Assembly: GCF_033473495.1 (NCBI RefSeq)
Contig: NC_088936.1
Location: forward strand, 3,782,001-3,846,000
Length of the DNA: 64,000 nt
Direction: 5' to 3'
Origin: Cercospora beticola
Taxonomy: Eukaryota; Ascomycota; Dothideomycetes; Mycosphaerellales; Mycosphaerellaceae
The notes beneath the pieces are model-generated. The model searched no databases and was not told the origin of the DNA. It saw only the letters and a list, made by a program, of their open reading frames with translations. Below are positions 32,666 to 44,600 of the stretch, piece after piece. Position 1 is the first letter of the stretch, and each line of letters starts with the position of its first letter. The translations under genes were made by a program, and so were the position numbers.

Positions 32666-32949
32666 CGTGGCGGCGCTGCGAGCAGAATGCAGTTACTGTA
32701 TGTTCTGCAAGACTGTCTTTCCAATGACACAGCGCATCAATGTGCAAGCAGTGGAGGTGTCAACTAGTCTGCACCAGACGAGACGGCACTCGCTCGTGAT
32801 GCCTCGGCTTGATCGGCGAGCTTCCCGGTGATCCCTGCACGGCGCGGGTTGCTCCTTCCGCCGCTTTGTTTACACTTGCAAACTTGGGGCAGGAAGCACC
32901 AAGCTCACACATCGCAACAATCGCACACGCACGTGTCACACGCGACAAG
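32666..32949. promoter_or_regulatory. Bidirectional promoter PEX14 / NDC80
   Basis: The two starts are only 284 bp apart and face away from each other, so both promoters must share this segment. An ACGCGA element, an MCB-like variant, lies at 32940-32945 just before the NDC80 ATG. No TATA box stands out. Confidence 0.5.
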
Positions 32950-35296
32950 ATGGACTCGACACGACGAACGACCATGTCGCAGGAACCAGGCGTCTTTTCT
33001 GTGCGCCGACCACGAGAGGTGAGTTGCGACAGCAATAACAACACGTGCCGGCGCATAAACAGTCGTTGATGACATGTCACAGAGTCTCGCGCCCGTCTCA
33101 CACAATGTATCCGCCATACCGATGCTCGCCTCAGCGATGAAGCGATCCAACAGCCAGTCCAACTACCACAATGCGCCCGCGACGGCGACACATCACCGGT
33201 CAACGTCGGGAAGTAGAATGTCCCTTGCGCCTGGCCGGCCGGCGCAACCCATGTTCCAGCGCTCTTCATCAGGCGACAATCTGGCAGGAATGGGCGGCTT
33301 CAGCACCGTCCAGCGACCGAGCACACAGAACTTCTTTGCGAGCACGGGTGGGAGGAAGAGCTTTGCGCCCGTCACTTCGACACCTGCAAACCCCATCCAA
33401 TTCGAGGCGAGCACCCAACGGAGAAGTTCTGTATACAGCGCGCGACCCTCAGCTGGATTTGGACCTCAAGGGCATCAGTCGTTCTTCGCGACTGCTCCTC
33501 CGACGAATGGCATTCCCACCGACCCACGACGATTGCGCGATTCACAGACGAGGCAAGCGATGGGCCAGGAGCTTATGGAATTCCTCACCCAGCGCAACTT
33601 TGAGCTGGAGATGAAGCACAACCTTACCCACAAGACCATGACTTCACCGACACAGAAAGACTTCAATCTGATGTTCCAGTTCTTGTACCATCAGATCGAC
33701 CCGGCATACCGCTTCCAAAAGAACATAGATGCCGAAGTGCCTCCTTTGCTCAAGCAAATGCGCTATCCGTTCGAGAAAAACATCAGCAAAAGCCAGCTTG
33801 CTGCGGTGGGAGGTAACAATTGGAGCACGTTCCTGGGACTGCTGCACTGGATGATGTTGCTTGCGAAGATGATGGAGCAATATAGCATGGGCATGTGGGA
33901 TGACGCGTGTATCGAGGCTGGCTTCGACGTGTCCGCGGACCGCATCACATTCGACTTTCTGTCTAACGCGTATCGAGAATGGCTGTCGATCGAAGACGAC
34001 GATGATGAGGAAGAAGAGGCGAAGAGGAGAATTCAGCCACACATCGAAGCCATGGCCATGAAATTTGAACAAGCGAATGCAGCGAACTTGGAGCAAGTAA
34101 AAGAGCTGGAGGCAGAGTCTAAGAGACTGCAAGAGCAGATCGACGAGCTGAGCAAGTCCGCCCCTCGGCTGGCCAAACTGGATGAGACGATCAAGATCCT
34201 GGAAGAAGACAAGCAGAAGTTCGAACAGTACAATGCAAGCATGGACGCGAAGGTGGAAAAATACTCGCATCGCGCAGATCTATTACAGCAGGAAATCGAG
34301 AGGTGTGAAGCAGAAATGGCAGAGGCAGAAGCTGAGCGCGCAGATCTGCAACAGAAGGTTGACGATCAAGGACTCACTGTACAGGACATTGATCGCATGA
34401 ATACCGAACGAGAACGACTGATAAAGGGCGTCGAGGCCACACAAACGCGTTTGGAAGAGGCAAAGGAACGGACCGGCAAGAAGGAAGTTGAGACAGGGTC
34501 AAAGCTGGATGATCTAGAGAGCGCAGTGCAAAAGTACAACTCTCTGGGCTATCAGATCGGGATCATTCCCTCCACAGCACACAACGCCAATGGGATCGAC
34601 TACGAACTGCGCCTGCGCGTCAACTCTGGACCAGACTTCTCCTCATCCACCAGCGCTGATGCAGCGAACGATCGACTATTGCAAGACCCCAACAACGGAT
34701 ACGCTCCCCATCTTCTGCTTCCTACTCCGGACCTAAAACAGATCAAATTGTCTCTCCAGCAACTCCGCAAAACTATTTCCGAACGTCGGAATGCCAGTCT
34801 GGAAGAAGACATGGCCAAGATCGACATTCTAGATAAGACTCGCGAAGCTCTTGAAGACAAGCATTCCGAACTCGAAACGCTCAAACACCGCGTTAGTGGC
34901 GCGCAGGAAGAATTCGAAAAGATGCGCGAAATCTCCTCAGCTGCTGCCATGCACTCCGAAGCTCAAATCGAGAAGATGGAGAAAGAACTCAACAAAGTCC
35001 GAGTTGGGCTGGGCGAAAGCGTGCAACTTATGGAGCAGAGAGAAATGGGCGTGAATTTGGAGTATGAGCAATTAACGTTCCGGGCTGCAGAATTGCGAGA
35101 AGAATTGCACACAGAACTAGAGAGGATTCTGAAAACAGTGGTGGACTTCAAGATCCACATTCAGACGAGTTTGGAGAGTTATGAGGAGTTTGTCGCTGAA
35201 GAGGTGGAGAGAGAGTATGAAGAGATGGAGGGCGTCTTGAATGCCAAGGGAGAGGATACCATTACATTAGGGGTCGACGATGAGATGGAGGAGTAA
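32950..35296 (+). CDS. NDC80: Kinetochore protein Ndc80
   Basis: Exons are 32950..33018 and 33083..35296, 760 aa, with a 64-bp intron. The short first exon (ending PGVFSVRRPRE) supplies the conserved Ndc80 N-terminus. Ndc80 is the microtubule-binding subunit of the outer-kinetochore Ndc80 complex. A basic Ser-rich N-terminal tail, an Aurora B target region, precedes the calponin-homology HEC domain from about residue 168 (DPRRLRDSQTRQAMGQELMEFL through AYREWLSIEDD). An acidic stretch DDDDEEEEAKRR follows, then long coiled coils to the C-terminus, interrupted near residue 515-570 where the loop is expected. An in-frame ATG at 33074 lies inside the intron and is not the start. Met9 is an alternative start. 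Confidence 0.95.
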
Positions 35297-35712
35297 GTGG
35301 CATTCACCGGTCCAAGCATGCGGGATCTGCGGTTTTCCCAACAATCACGATGAAACGACAGGATGGTTCGGCGTTCGATTGCTATTCCAGATACCTCTTT
35401 TGCGCGGCTGTTTATGTATGATGATTCGTTGTCATACTTCTTGACCATAAAATTCATTCTTCGATGCCTCTGAATTCCGTTAATATGGATACACTTCTTC
35501 TCGCCAAATCGTTCTGTTCGCAAGAAGAGTAATGCAGTTGCGCGGCAGTTCCGTTACAAGTCAAGCAGGCACGGAATTTAGTGGAGCCGTTCCGAACCCT
35601 GTAATTTCCTTTCTCAGGAGGATGCAACGCATACACAATAAAAACGTCTGTCTTCGGTGAAGACATCAAAAGGCATCATCAGTGCATCTCGATCCCTTTC
35701 TACTGGTTACGT
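35297..35712. other. Intergenic region NDC80 to SANT gene
   Basis: These 416 bp hold the NDC80 3' end and the promoter of the next gene. Nothing else is recognisable. Confidence 0.45.
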
Positions 35713-36582
35713 ATGAGACTTCTGCATGGGTTGCAGTTGCCTACGGCCCGGCTGATCGCGGGCCTCACTCATACTAACACCATCCAACCAACGGCGAGAC
35801 GCTGCAGCCCGACTCATTCAAGATGGCTCTCAGATTCCTCCGGCCAGCGGCAGAACGGGGACTGGACGCAAGATGAACTCAATCAGCTGAGAGCGCTTCT
35901 GGCTGATGGAAAGAGGCTGTGTGATGCTGCAGCAGTATTGAAGCGATCCAGATATGCTGTCCTGCAAGTGTCCAAGTTCGACGCACGGAAGAATGGCTGG
36001 TGGACTCCGGAACGCCCTGACGATGTGGGGAAATTTCGACAGAACAAGGACGTCCGGCGACTAGAATCAGGCGAATTTGAAGTGGAAGAAAAGCCCGAGT
36101 CCGTTCCAAGGCAACGATGGACCGAAGCAGAATATCTCAAAGCTCTTGAGATGCGTGAATCTGGTATGTCTTTGCGAGAGATCGCGAACCGGCTTCACCG
36201 CTCGCTTGAAGGCGTACGAAATCAGTTCCAGCGCCGACGAAGCAATCAGGATATTCCATTTGCTGTAGGCCCCTGGACTCCTGTTGAAGACGAGCAGTTA
36301 CGTACATTACGCAAAGATGGGCACAGCTTTCAAGAGATTCAGAAGGCGATACCGCATAGGACATCGACTTCCATCAAGAGAAGAATCAGCGAATTGCGTA
36401 CCCATATTAATAAGAGATCAACTCCCGGACGCTGGGGCGAAGAAGAGATCGCACTGCTCCGCCAATTACGTTCGAAAGGACTAGAATGGAAGGACGTCTC
36501 AGCACAATTGCCAGGAAGGAGCGCGACCGCTTGCCGAACGCTGTATCGGAAAGTGACAAGTGAGAATATTGCAAGACGATGA
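35713..36582 (+). CDS. Four-repeat SANT/Myb-like protein, possible mitochondrial presequence
   Basis: A single-exon frame of 289 aa. Four related Trp-starting helical repeats are visible at about 50-90 (GDWTQDELNQLRALL), 134-175 (QRWTEAEYLKALEMRESGMS), 187-228 (GPWTPVEDEQLRTLRKDGHS) and 239-281 (GRWGEEEIALLRQLRSKGLE). Each ends in a basic third helix, as in Myb/SANT DNA-binding repeats. The first 40 residues contain several Arg, Thr and Ser, no Asp or Glu, and an amphipathic start (MRLLHGLQLPTARLIAGL), which is typical of a mitochondrial targeting sequence. The protein may therefore act in mitochondria rather than the nucleus; this is inference. I cannot match it to a named gene. Confidence 0.75.
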   Translation: MRLLHGLQLPTARLIAGLTHTNTIQPTARRCSPTHSRWLSDSSGQRQNGDWTQDELNQLRALLADGKRLCDAAAVLKRSRYAVLQVSKFDARKNGWWTPERPDDVGKFRQNKDVRRLESGEFEVEEKPESVPRQRWTEAEYLKALEMRESGMSLREIANRLHRSLEGVRNQFQRRRSNQDIPFAVGPWTPVEDEQLRTLRKDGHSFQEIQKAIPHRTSTSIKRRISELRTHINKRSTPGRWGEEEIALLRQLRSKGLEWKDVSAQLPGRSATACRTLYRKVTSENIARR

Positions 36583-37625
36583 AATCATTGAACAAAGAGC
36601 CAGAGGTCGGATTCAGGGGCCGCTGCCATATTCGACATTTCTACTGAGCAGGTCCACGGAGCCCTGGCCAACACTGGGCAGCGGAAGATGTCGCAGTCGT
36701 TGCTTTACGCCAAGTCGCCGCAACGGACCACGTGCGAAGCGATAATTTCTGAGCGAAACCCGACCAAGTGCAACAGCCGATGATAGCTCACCAAAGCGCA
36801 GTCTCCTCTACGAAGAGCATTGGCCGTGTTGCAGTATTGAATGCCGGTCCGAGTCTGGCCGACTTTGACCAGGCCGAAAAGAGCATCCCGAAGGTTGGAA
36901 TTTTGCGCCAAGACGTCGCTTAGATCCCATCTCTCGTGACTGTTGCATGGGAAGTGGATTGCCTCCAGGCGTTGGGGCCTCCAGACCCCAAGGGGACCCC
37001 GACACACGACAGTTCGAAGTGGAGCCAAGGAAACATCAGCATGATAACCGCCACGCGATCACTGGCATTGCTTCCCCAAAGCTAAGACTTGCGGCGTCCT
37101 TGGCGACGAGCTGAAGCCTCTCAAGCCAATGACCAGCCTGGACAAGCTGGATCTTCATTTAATTCCAAGACCGCTTATGCATCTTGTCACCCACCATCTC
37201 CACGAGCTCAGAAAAAGTATCGGAGCGGCACCGTTAGACTGTTCATAGTATGGCCGTGCACCAATGATTACCTTTCGTGTGCGGTCGGAACAGCGAAATT
37301 CGCAGTGGATGCACGAGGACTCTTCGGCCTTTGAAGTCTTGGAAATCGGGAACGCGCCAAGTTTGGTCAAGACTTAATGGAGTCTCAACCGCTGGTCGCG
37401 CGGTCGCGCGGTGTGAAAAGCCACAGCAGACCATCATGCGAAGGAGCCTTCCCGCTGCTTGGCCAGGTCTGGGCGCAGGCAAGGTATCATCGGACAACTG
37501 CAATGATGACATTACACGGAAGTGCAAGAAGGTTGCGTGTGCGCTGTTAAGTATGTAGTGGTTGTGGTACTGTGTCGCCGGCTCCAAAACAGATTTCCGC
37601 TCCCCGTCTTTCTTGTGCATCAAAC
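36583..37625. other. Intergenic region SANT gene to Jen-like transporter
   Basis: This 1.0-kb segment contains only short unsupported frames on both strands. It includes the promoter of the transporter. I see no tRNA, repeat or domain. Confidence 0.45.
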
Positions 37626-39460
37626 ATGGAGTCCACAGGCAAATCAGCAGAACCCGTTGCGACTGGCATCTTCGCAACTGCGAAGCAAAGCTTCGGGGAT
37701 CTGTTTCGATGGGAGCAGCGAGTTGAGATCACAAATGAATTTGGAGAATCGCGCACGGAATGGCAGAGGCCAGCTCCTCTGAAGAACCCGATCTCTCTGT
37801 TGGCACAGCTCTCACCGACTGCATGGCTTTTCTTCATTGTCGGCTTTGCCTCTTGGTCGGTAAGGCATATGTTGACATTGTACAATGCGTAGCAAATGCT
37901 GACTTGCGATCAAAAGGCCGATGCATTCGATTTTCACGCTCTGAGTATCCAAACCACCAAGCTTGCGTCTTACTATGACACTTCCAACACGAACATCACG
38001 ACTGCGATCACCCTCACTCTTCTTCTGCGCTCCATCGGTGCCGCGATCTTTGGACTTCTTGGTGTGAGTTCATGTGGAAGACATAAGCTGCGAGGACAAC
38101 TACTGACAGTACGCCTGGCAGGATCAATTCGGTCGCAAGTGGCCCATGGTGGCCAACATGATAATCCTTGGTATCCTGCAGATCGCGACGATTTACAGCA
38201 CTACGTTTGGACAATTCCTTGCTGTGCGATCGTTGTTTGGTCTTTTCATGGGTGGCGTATACGGAAACGCCGTCGCAATGGTAACTATTCTTCCGAGCGA
38301 CGGGATTTGTTCTCACTTGTCTAACATATTTTCTTAGGCTCTCGAGAACTGCCCTGTCCAAGCCCGTGGTCTCATGTCCGGTATCCTGCAGCAAGGTTAC
38401 TCGTTCGGTTATGTCTGTGCAGCTTGTGCCAATCTTGGTGTCGGCGGCTCGGTCGAATCCTGGAAGACCGTCTTTTGGATCGCAGCAGGACTCAGTATCG
38501 GTGTCGGCCTGATCCGCGTCGCTTTTCCCGAGAGCAAGCAGTTCCGTGAGCGCAAAGCTGCGGGCCACAAGGGCGCTTCTGCCGGTGTGTTCTGGGCTGA
38601 GACGAAGACCATGTTGGCCAAGGAGTGGAAGATGTGCATCTACTGCATCATTCTCATGACCTGGTTCAACTTCTACTCTCACACTTCGTAAGTTGCTGTC
38701 GTTTTGCGCATGATTTTCATGCGAGCATTTGCTAACGGGTCTCTGTCACAACAGTCAAGACTCATACACGACTTTCATGCGAACTCAGAAGGGCATGGAC
38801 AACCACGATGCCTCGATTGCCAGTATCCTGATGAAGACTGGTGCTTGTGTCGGTGGCACTGTCATTGGATACCTCAGCCAATGGGCCGGCCGTCGTCGTG
38901 CCATGGTTGTCTCAGCACTGATCAGCGCCTGCATAATCCCCGCGTGGATCTTGCCAACTTCTCTTGGAGGTCTTTCGGCGTCTGGCTTCATGATTCAGTT
39001 CTTCGTTCAAGGAGCCTGGGGTGTGATTCCTATCCACCTGAACGAGCTCTCGCCTCCTGCCTTCCGTTCATCCTTCCCCGGTATCACTGTAAGTCTATGA
39101 GAAATATACGCGAACACTCCCTGAGCACTGCTGACAATCGCAAAGTACCAACTCGGAAATATGATTTCTAGCCCCAGTGCGCAAATCGTCAACGCCATCG
39201 CCGAATCTAACCTCATTTCGGCTCGTGGAGAGCGCGTACCATCCTATGGACCAACTATGGGCGTTGCAACTGCAATTATCGCTCTCGGAATCGCTTTCAC
39301 TGCTGCCATTGGTCCTGAGAAGCGTGGAAGCAAGTTCGAAAATGCTGTTATTGGTGGCCAGACGGTTGCGAATGTTGAGAAAGATGTTGATGCCGAGCGA
39401 GGGGACAGTGTTGAGAAGCCCACTACGGATATCAAGCTTGAGGATGTTGAGAGGAAGTGA
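37626..39460 (+). CDS. Jen1-type monocarboxylate/proton symporter (MFS)
   Basis: Six exons: 37626..37859, 37917..38063, 38122..38280, 38338..38687, 38755..39088 and 39146..39460, 512 aa, with introns of 57, 58, 57, 67 and 57 bp. The protein is a 12-helix major facilitator of the plasma membrane. The Jen signature N-x-x-[ST]-H-x-[ST]-Q-D-x-x-x-T is matched by NFYSHTSQDSYTTF, and SADAFDFHALS in helix 1 and GDQFGRKWPM in the loop 2-3 motif are also conserved. Members import lactate, pyruvate, acetate or dicarboxylates with protons, usually under glucose repression; the exact substrate is unknown. An upstream in-frame ATG at 37572 would add 18 poorly conserved residues. The cytosolic C-terminus is acidic and lysine-rich. 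Confidence 0.92.
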
Positions 39461-41681
39461 AGTGTGGTATTGATGACTGCTATGTTTGAAATATGAGGCA
39501 ACGAATCGAGATCTGGGGCATAGTTCATGAATCTCCTAGCCTAGAATGACATTAGCCACGGCATCAAAGCCATACGAAGCATTACTGAACAATCTCGGTA
39601 CCACAGCATCTCCGTCCTAGACATAGAGTTTGCGACGTCGTTGGGAAAGTGTTCGTTGACACCTGCCCAGTGGTGCTCCGTCACGGCTTAGTCAGCTCAC
39701 TAGGGCTGCTGCCGGGCGCCGGACGCTGCTTCCTGCCCACTTGAAATGCTTCAACTTGGCACAACATTTCTCACTTTGAAGAATATCCAACGGCGTGATT
39801 GTTGCTCTAAAGCTGCCCATACTAGCCACTCAGACGTGAGGACCACACGGCCAAAGGCACTGCTACCAGTCACGCGATGAAAGTTCGACACAACAGGTCC
39901 TCAGCAGCTTTGCAAGAGGTACTTTCTTCCGCATGAACTACCATTTCCAAAACTCAGTGATGTGCAGCTGTCGCTGTCGCACCACCATCGCTGCGCCTTC
40001 TTCTGCACTGAGATGCGTGAAGTCCGCCATCGCTGGGTAGAAGTGACTTGCGAGTTATCTGGAAGCAGTCAGCTTGATGCACTACCGAGGAGCTTCGAGG
40101 TATCACACATTGCCCGGATGATCTTGCTGCGAACAAAGCTGAAAACCTGGGCACATCCATCGCGCCGCAAGCTGTTGCTCTCAGACAGCTGGATGCCAGA
40201 TTCAGAGACGTCGGGCAGCGGTACGACGGTACTCTCAACCATGTCAAGCGTGACTTGGCTGTTCATCAGCTTCAGCTCGTTTATCTCGGAACATTCCACA
40301 TACGATGACTGTCCCGATCTGACAATGTGTCAACAAGCCTGGGGTGTTCCGTGTGCGCAACTGTGAGAGCGAACTATATGTCAGCTCTGCTATTGCTCGC
40401 ACGGCTCCCAACAGCGCTTGGACGACCTCATCACCAACATCCATGTGCGAGAAGCTGGCCCTTCGGCGCTTTGAGCGCATTGCGAAATTGCTACCGTGTC
40501 AGGCACAAATCCGAATCGTACAATTCGGACTCGACTTTCGTTTGTGACATGTGATGGCAAGCACTTCGAGCACAATGTCCTACGTCTCCAATCTCATGAG
40601 ACGCAAATTTCACGAAAATACAGACTACGTGCTAGATCTCAAATGTATTAGAAGCAGAGTGCGTGCTTCAAGATACACGGTCGAGTGACACACGCAGGCG
40701 AACAACACAGTCTTCCATTGAGGGAATAGGTTCTGTGTATACAAAGCAGAGGTCCTTTGCGATCGAGATTCGCGATGCCATCGACGCGTCTCTGTTGGGC
40801 GTCCATGCACGCGGCTCTGTGGTTGGACTTGTGGCTGTCGGAACGCTTTGCCGGCCCGCACGAGCAGCAGTCAAAGTTCAGGCGATCGTTCAGGAACGAG
40901 ACGGATACCCCACAGCGCGGTTGGTTCTGCTGTCTTGCGGAATCGTTGGAGGGAAGTCCTTGTCCGCGACCCGATGTTGGACAATTACTCCGACCTCACC
41001 TCGTCTGGACATGGAGCATACCATTGAGCATTGTGCAAGCCTACATTGCAAGATCCAATTGGAGTTGAGTCGCATCGTTGTGATGGAAAGTGACGATCTG
41101 GCATAGCAGTCGCACTCAATCGTGAGCAATGACGTCCTTGGCTCGATGCATTACGATAGGACGAACGAGTGACTCAAGCAGGAGGACATCATCGCAGCTT
41201 GGAAAACGGCAGAGATTTGTCAACATGATGAGAAGTCCAATGGTCGCAACGCGTCGACGCTGCCGCTGAATCGTGTTGCTTCTCACATTGTGCTTGCCAA
41301 TGCAGAGTGATGCAGTGGCACAGCTCCCACGAGTCAGAGCCACAAGGAGATCAGCGAGTCCAACCACATTGAGGCTGCAAGCTGGTGCAGGCGATCTCAG
41401 CTCAGCACAGCACCATGACCAGATCGGACAGCCGCACACAGACGCCGATAACTTGGCCTAGTGGCCGCAGGCTTTGGTGGAGAACGCCTTGGGCATGTCC
41501 GCGCTTGTCTCCAGCCTCGTGCCAAAGGGTGCGGTGCTTGTAGACCATGAGTCGCAAGACGTGCGCCATCTCGATGGGCTTTGTGCAGCAACAAATATAG
41601 CGCGCCTCCGGCCTAGCACTCGCTTCTGATGTTCTCGTCAACCGCATCCGGCCTTCGACTCCTCGGCCGTCACCAAACGCG
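39461..41681. other. Long intergenic region before the CFEM receptor
   Basis: These 2.2 kb are the largest gene-poor stretch here. Several minus-strand frames of 75-127 codons follow one another between 40,070 and 41,785, so an unrecognised or decayed multi-exon gene is possible, but I find no domain and no set of splice sites that joins them. No repeat or RNA gene is visible. Confidence 0.4.
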
Positions 41682-44600
41682 ATGTTGTGGGTGCCGGGCA
41701 TACTGGTCTTGCCTTTGCTGGCTTTGACCGTAGGCTCAGACTCATATGCTACGACTATTTCCGCACGGCAAGCAGAACAGAGCACACTTCCAGCATGTGC
41801 ACAAACATGTATTACACAACTTCCGAATAACTGTCAAGCCGACGATGTCTGCTTCTGTACTGCAACCGTAAGAACTGCATATGAGTCGTGCCTGGCATCA
41901 CAATGTTCTTCCTCAATGCAGGATCAACTTGGTACGTAACTTGTCACAGTCTTCTGTGAATATTGCTAACAGAGTGCCAGATGGCCTACAATACCAAGCC
42001 ACAACCTGCAATCGACCGGTTCGCAACAACGCAAACACCTTGTATGGTGTGACCTGGGCCTTTCTCTCTGTGGCAATTATCTTCGTGGCGCTAAGGCTGT
42101 TGTCGAGATGGAGGGGTCTCAACGGAAGCGGCATCAGTTGGGATGATTGGGTCGTTTTGGCATCCCTCGCGCTCGTCGTTGTACTGGACGTCAGCTTAAA
42201 TCAAGAGACGAAGTTGGGACTCGCCACGGACCTCTACACCAACACGGTCGGCAGCATCGAAGAGATTCTGCGATGGCTCTACATCGGGGAGATCCTGTAC
42301 ATCACCGTCGTCATGACTACGAAAATCGCTGCCGTCTTATTGTACTTGCGAATCTGGACCGCGGACTCCATCACGAAAGCTTTCAGATTATCCTGTTGGA
42401 TCAGCATTGGTATCTTTGCCATGACTGCACTTGCGTTCGACTTCGCAATTATCTTCCAATGCTCACCTATTAGCTACGTCTGGAACCGCGTTACCGGACG
42501 AACTGGCTCTTGCATCGAAGTCGCGCCACTTCTCTATATCTTTGGAGCGCTGAACATCATCTACGATGTTGTCGTGTACCTACTTCCGATCTTCAGTGTT
42601 CTGAGGCTCAGTATCGCGCTTCACAAGAAGGTTGGCGTTGCCACTCTCTTTGCCATCGGATTTGTGGTCACAATTGCAGCGATCATACGCTTGCAATACG
42701 TTGTGCGCTTGTTTGGTGCGATGAACCTTACCTGGGAGTACCAGTATACTGGCTTGTGGGCCATCATCGAGGCCAACTTGTCGGTCATCTGCATCTGCGC
42801 ACCGCCCATCGCTGGCCTGATGCAGCGCTGGTTCAGCGGCAGGCTCGGAGATGCGAACAGCGGCTATGCCAATGGCTCTGTCGCAACGCAGCGCCTTTTC
42901 GGACGACGACGTGATGATGATTCAGATGTCGACACACCTGGAATAATTGCGACCGAGATGACACAGCAAGATGAACCCGCAGACATGGAGAGTGTGCTTC
43001 GAAAAGGGCAATTCGATGGACAGTCTGGCACCAGCAAGATTGGCGATTTGGACATGAAGTCTATCGGATCCAGCAGCACTTCGGACATGGAGAGGCGCAG
43101 GCTCGGGAGTAGCAAGAAAACAGCAGCTTTGTTTCCAGAGAAGGAAACTGCTGAATCTACTGCACTCGTATTTCGACCACAGCCGGGTAATAGCAAAGTG
43201 GAAATCATCCACGAGCCGCCCACCAAGCCTGCTGAGGCGCGTCTGGCATATCGCGACGAGCACGATGTGTACCACGAAGTCACGATCACCGACATTCCCC
43301 ACGGCCGCTTCCCAATGCACACCAACGGCAAAGCGAGACCCGCCGGCCTCGGTGCGCTCGCAGAAGCGGAGAATAGCGATGAAATTCAGCCGCTTTCAAA
43401 GGCTCCCGTGAACGCTCATCTCAGCGACGGCGATCAATCAATGTCCGAATCTCTTCGTGACTCTGACCCGCAAGGTCAAGGCGTTGCCCTGCCAAAATCA
43501 TACTCGCCGCCAGCTTCCCGCTCGCAGTCGCCTCCTGTGTCTCAGCTTGGCTACCAGTCTCTCAATGGCAGCTTTGTTGGAGTTGCAGGCTCGAATTCGA
43601 AGCGCAATTCGCAGTTTGCGGTCCCAACAAGACAGTCGGCGACACGATCCATCTCTTTGGCCAGCGGTACTCTGGAGGCGATCGATGTCGCTGCAAAGAC
43701 GCCATCGCCGCCGACTTCGCAGTCTACACAATCTATCACGACCCAGACCGACGATACTTCACTCGATGAGCCACCTCAATCAGCTGGGCTTCCAATCAAG
43801 CGACAGGAAGTGGTCTACACTCCAAGGGCTATGACACCTGGAGGTCGCCAACTTCGGTCTCCATCGAAGTCGACCCAGGTTGACGAGGCTTCTCTATCAC
43901 CGCCTCCTCGTGCTTCTATGGCTGGAGGTTCACATTTCGCATCATCGAACTCCAGGTCTCCTTCGCATATGAATCGACGTGGCCCATCTCAAGAGCCATC
44001 GATGTCGCCCGAGCCATTTATGAGCGCACCATCGCCGCCAAGGGCACAATCTCCACCTGTTTTGCAGTCCAACTTACCACAGGTCGCAGTGGATCGTAGC
44101 TACTCTCAGTCCCGATCACCGCCACCGGCTCAACATACAGGTTACCGCGACTCCTCGCTCCAAGCTGGATCGCCAATGGTTGATCCGTACGAGTTCGATG
44201 GCAATTCGCCAGCAAGGATTATGTCTCCACCTCGAGGACCACCAGATCAGTATGCCGACGAGCCTGTCACTGCTCATACCAGATCAGTATCGAGGCAACC
44301 TGAAATGTCTCCCCCTCTGCCGGCAACATCAAATCCCAGCTCAAGCAATCCTCCAAGCAATGAAGTCACTTTCTTGCCGCGTGGTCGATCGCCTCCACGA
44401 CCACAGTCCCAAAAATTTGATGCGCCTCGATCACAGTCTTCCGAAGCACTGCACTCTCCACCATTGCCCACCCGCGATATGGGCACTGAAACTGACCCAG
44501 AGGAGGAAACCGACAATCCGCGCACACCTTCCGTGCCACGTGGTGCGGAAGATTGGCACCTCTCGCGCACGGCATCACAACTTGACATACCTCATGATTC

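Noticed and set aside
33074..33082. ATG at 33074 as the NDC80 start
   Set aside because: It lies at the end of a 64-bp intron; splicing 33018 to 33083 adds the conserved VFSVRRPRE N-terminus in frame.
39954..41785. Series of minus-strand frames as a multi-exon transcription-factor gene
   Set aside because: No Zn2Cys6 or other domain is visible and I could not find consistent splice sites; left as intergenic.
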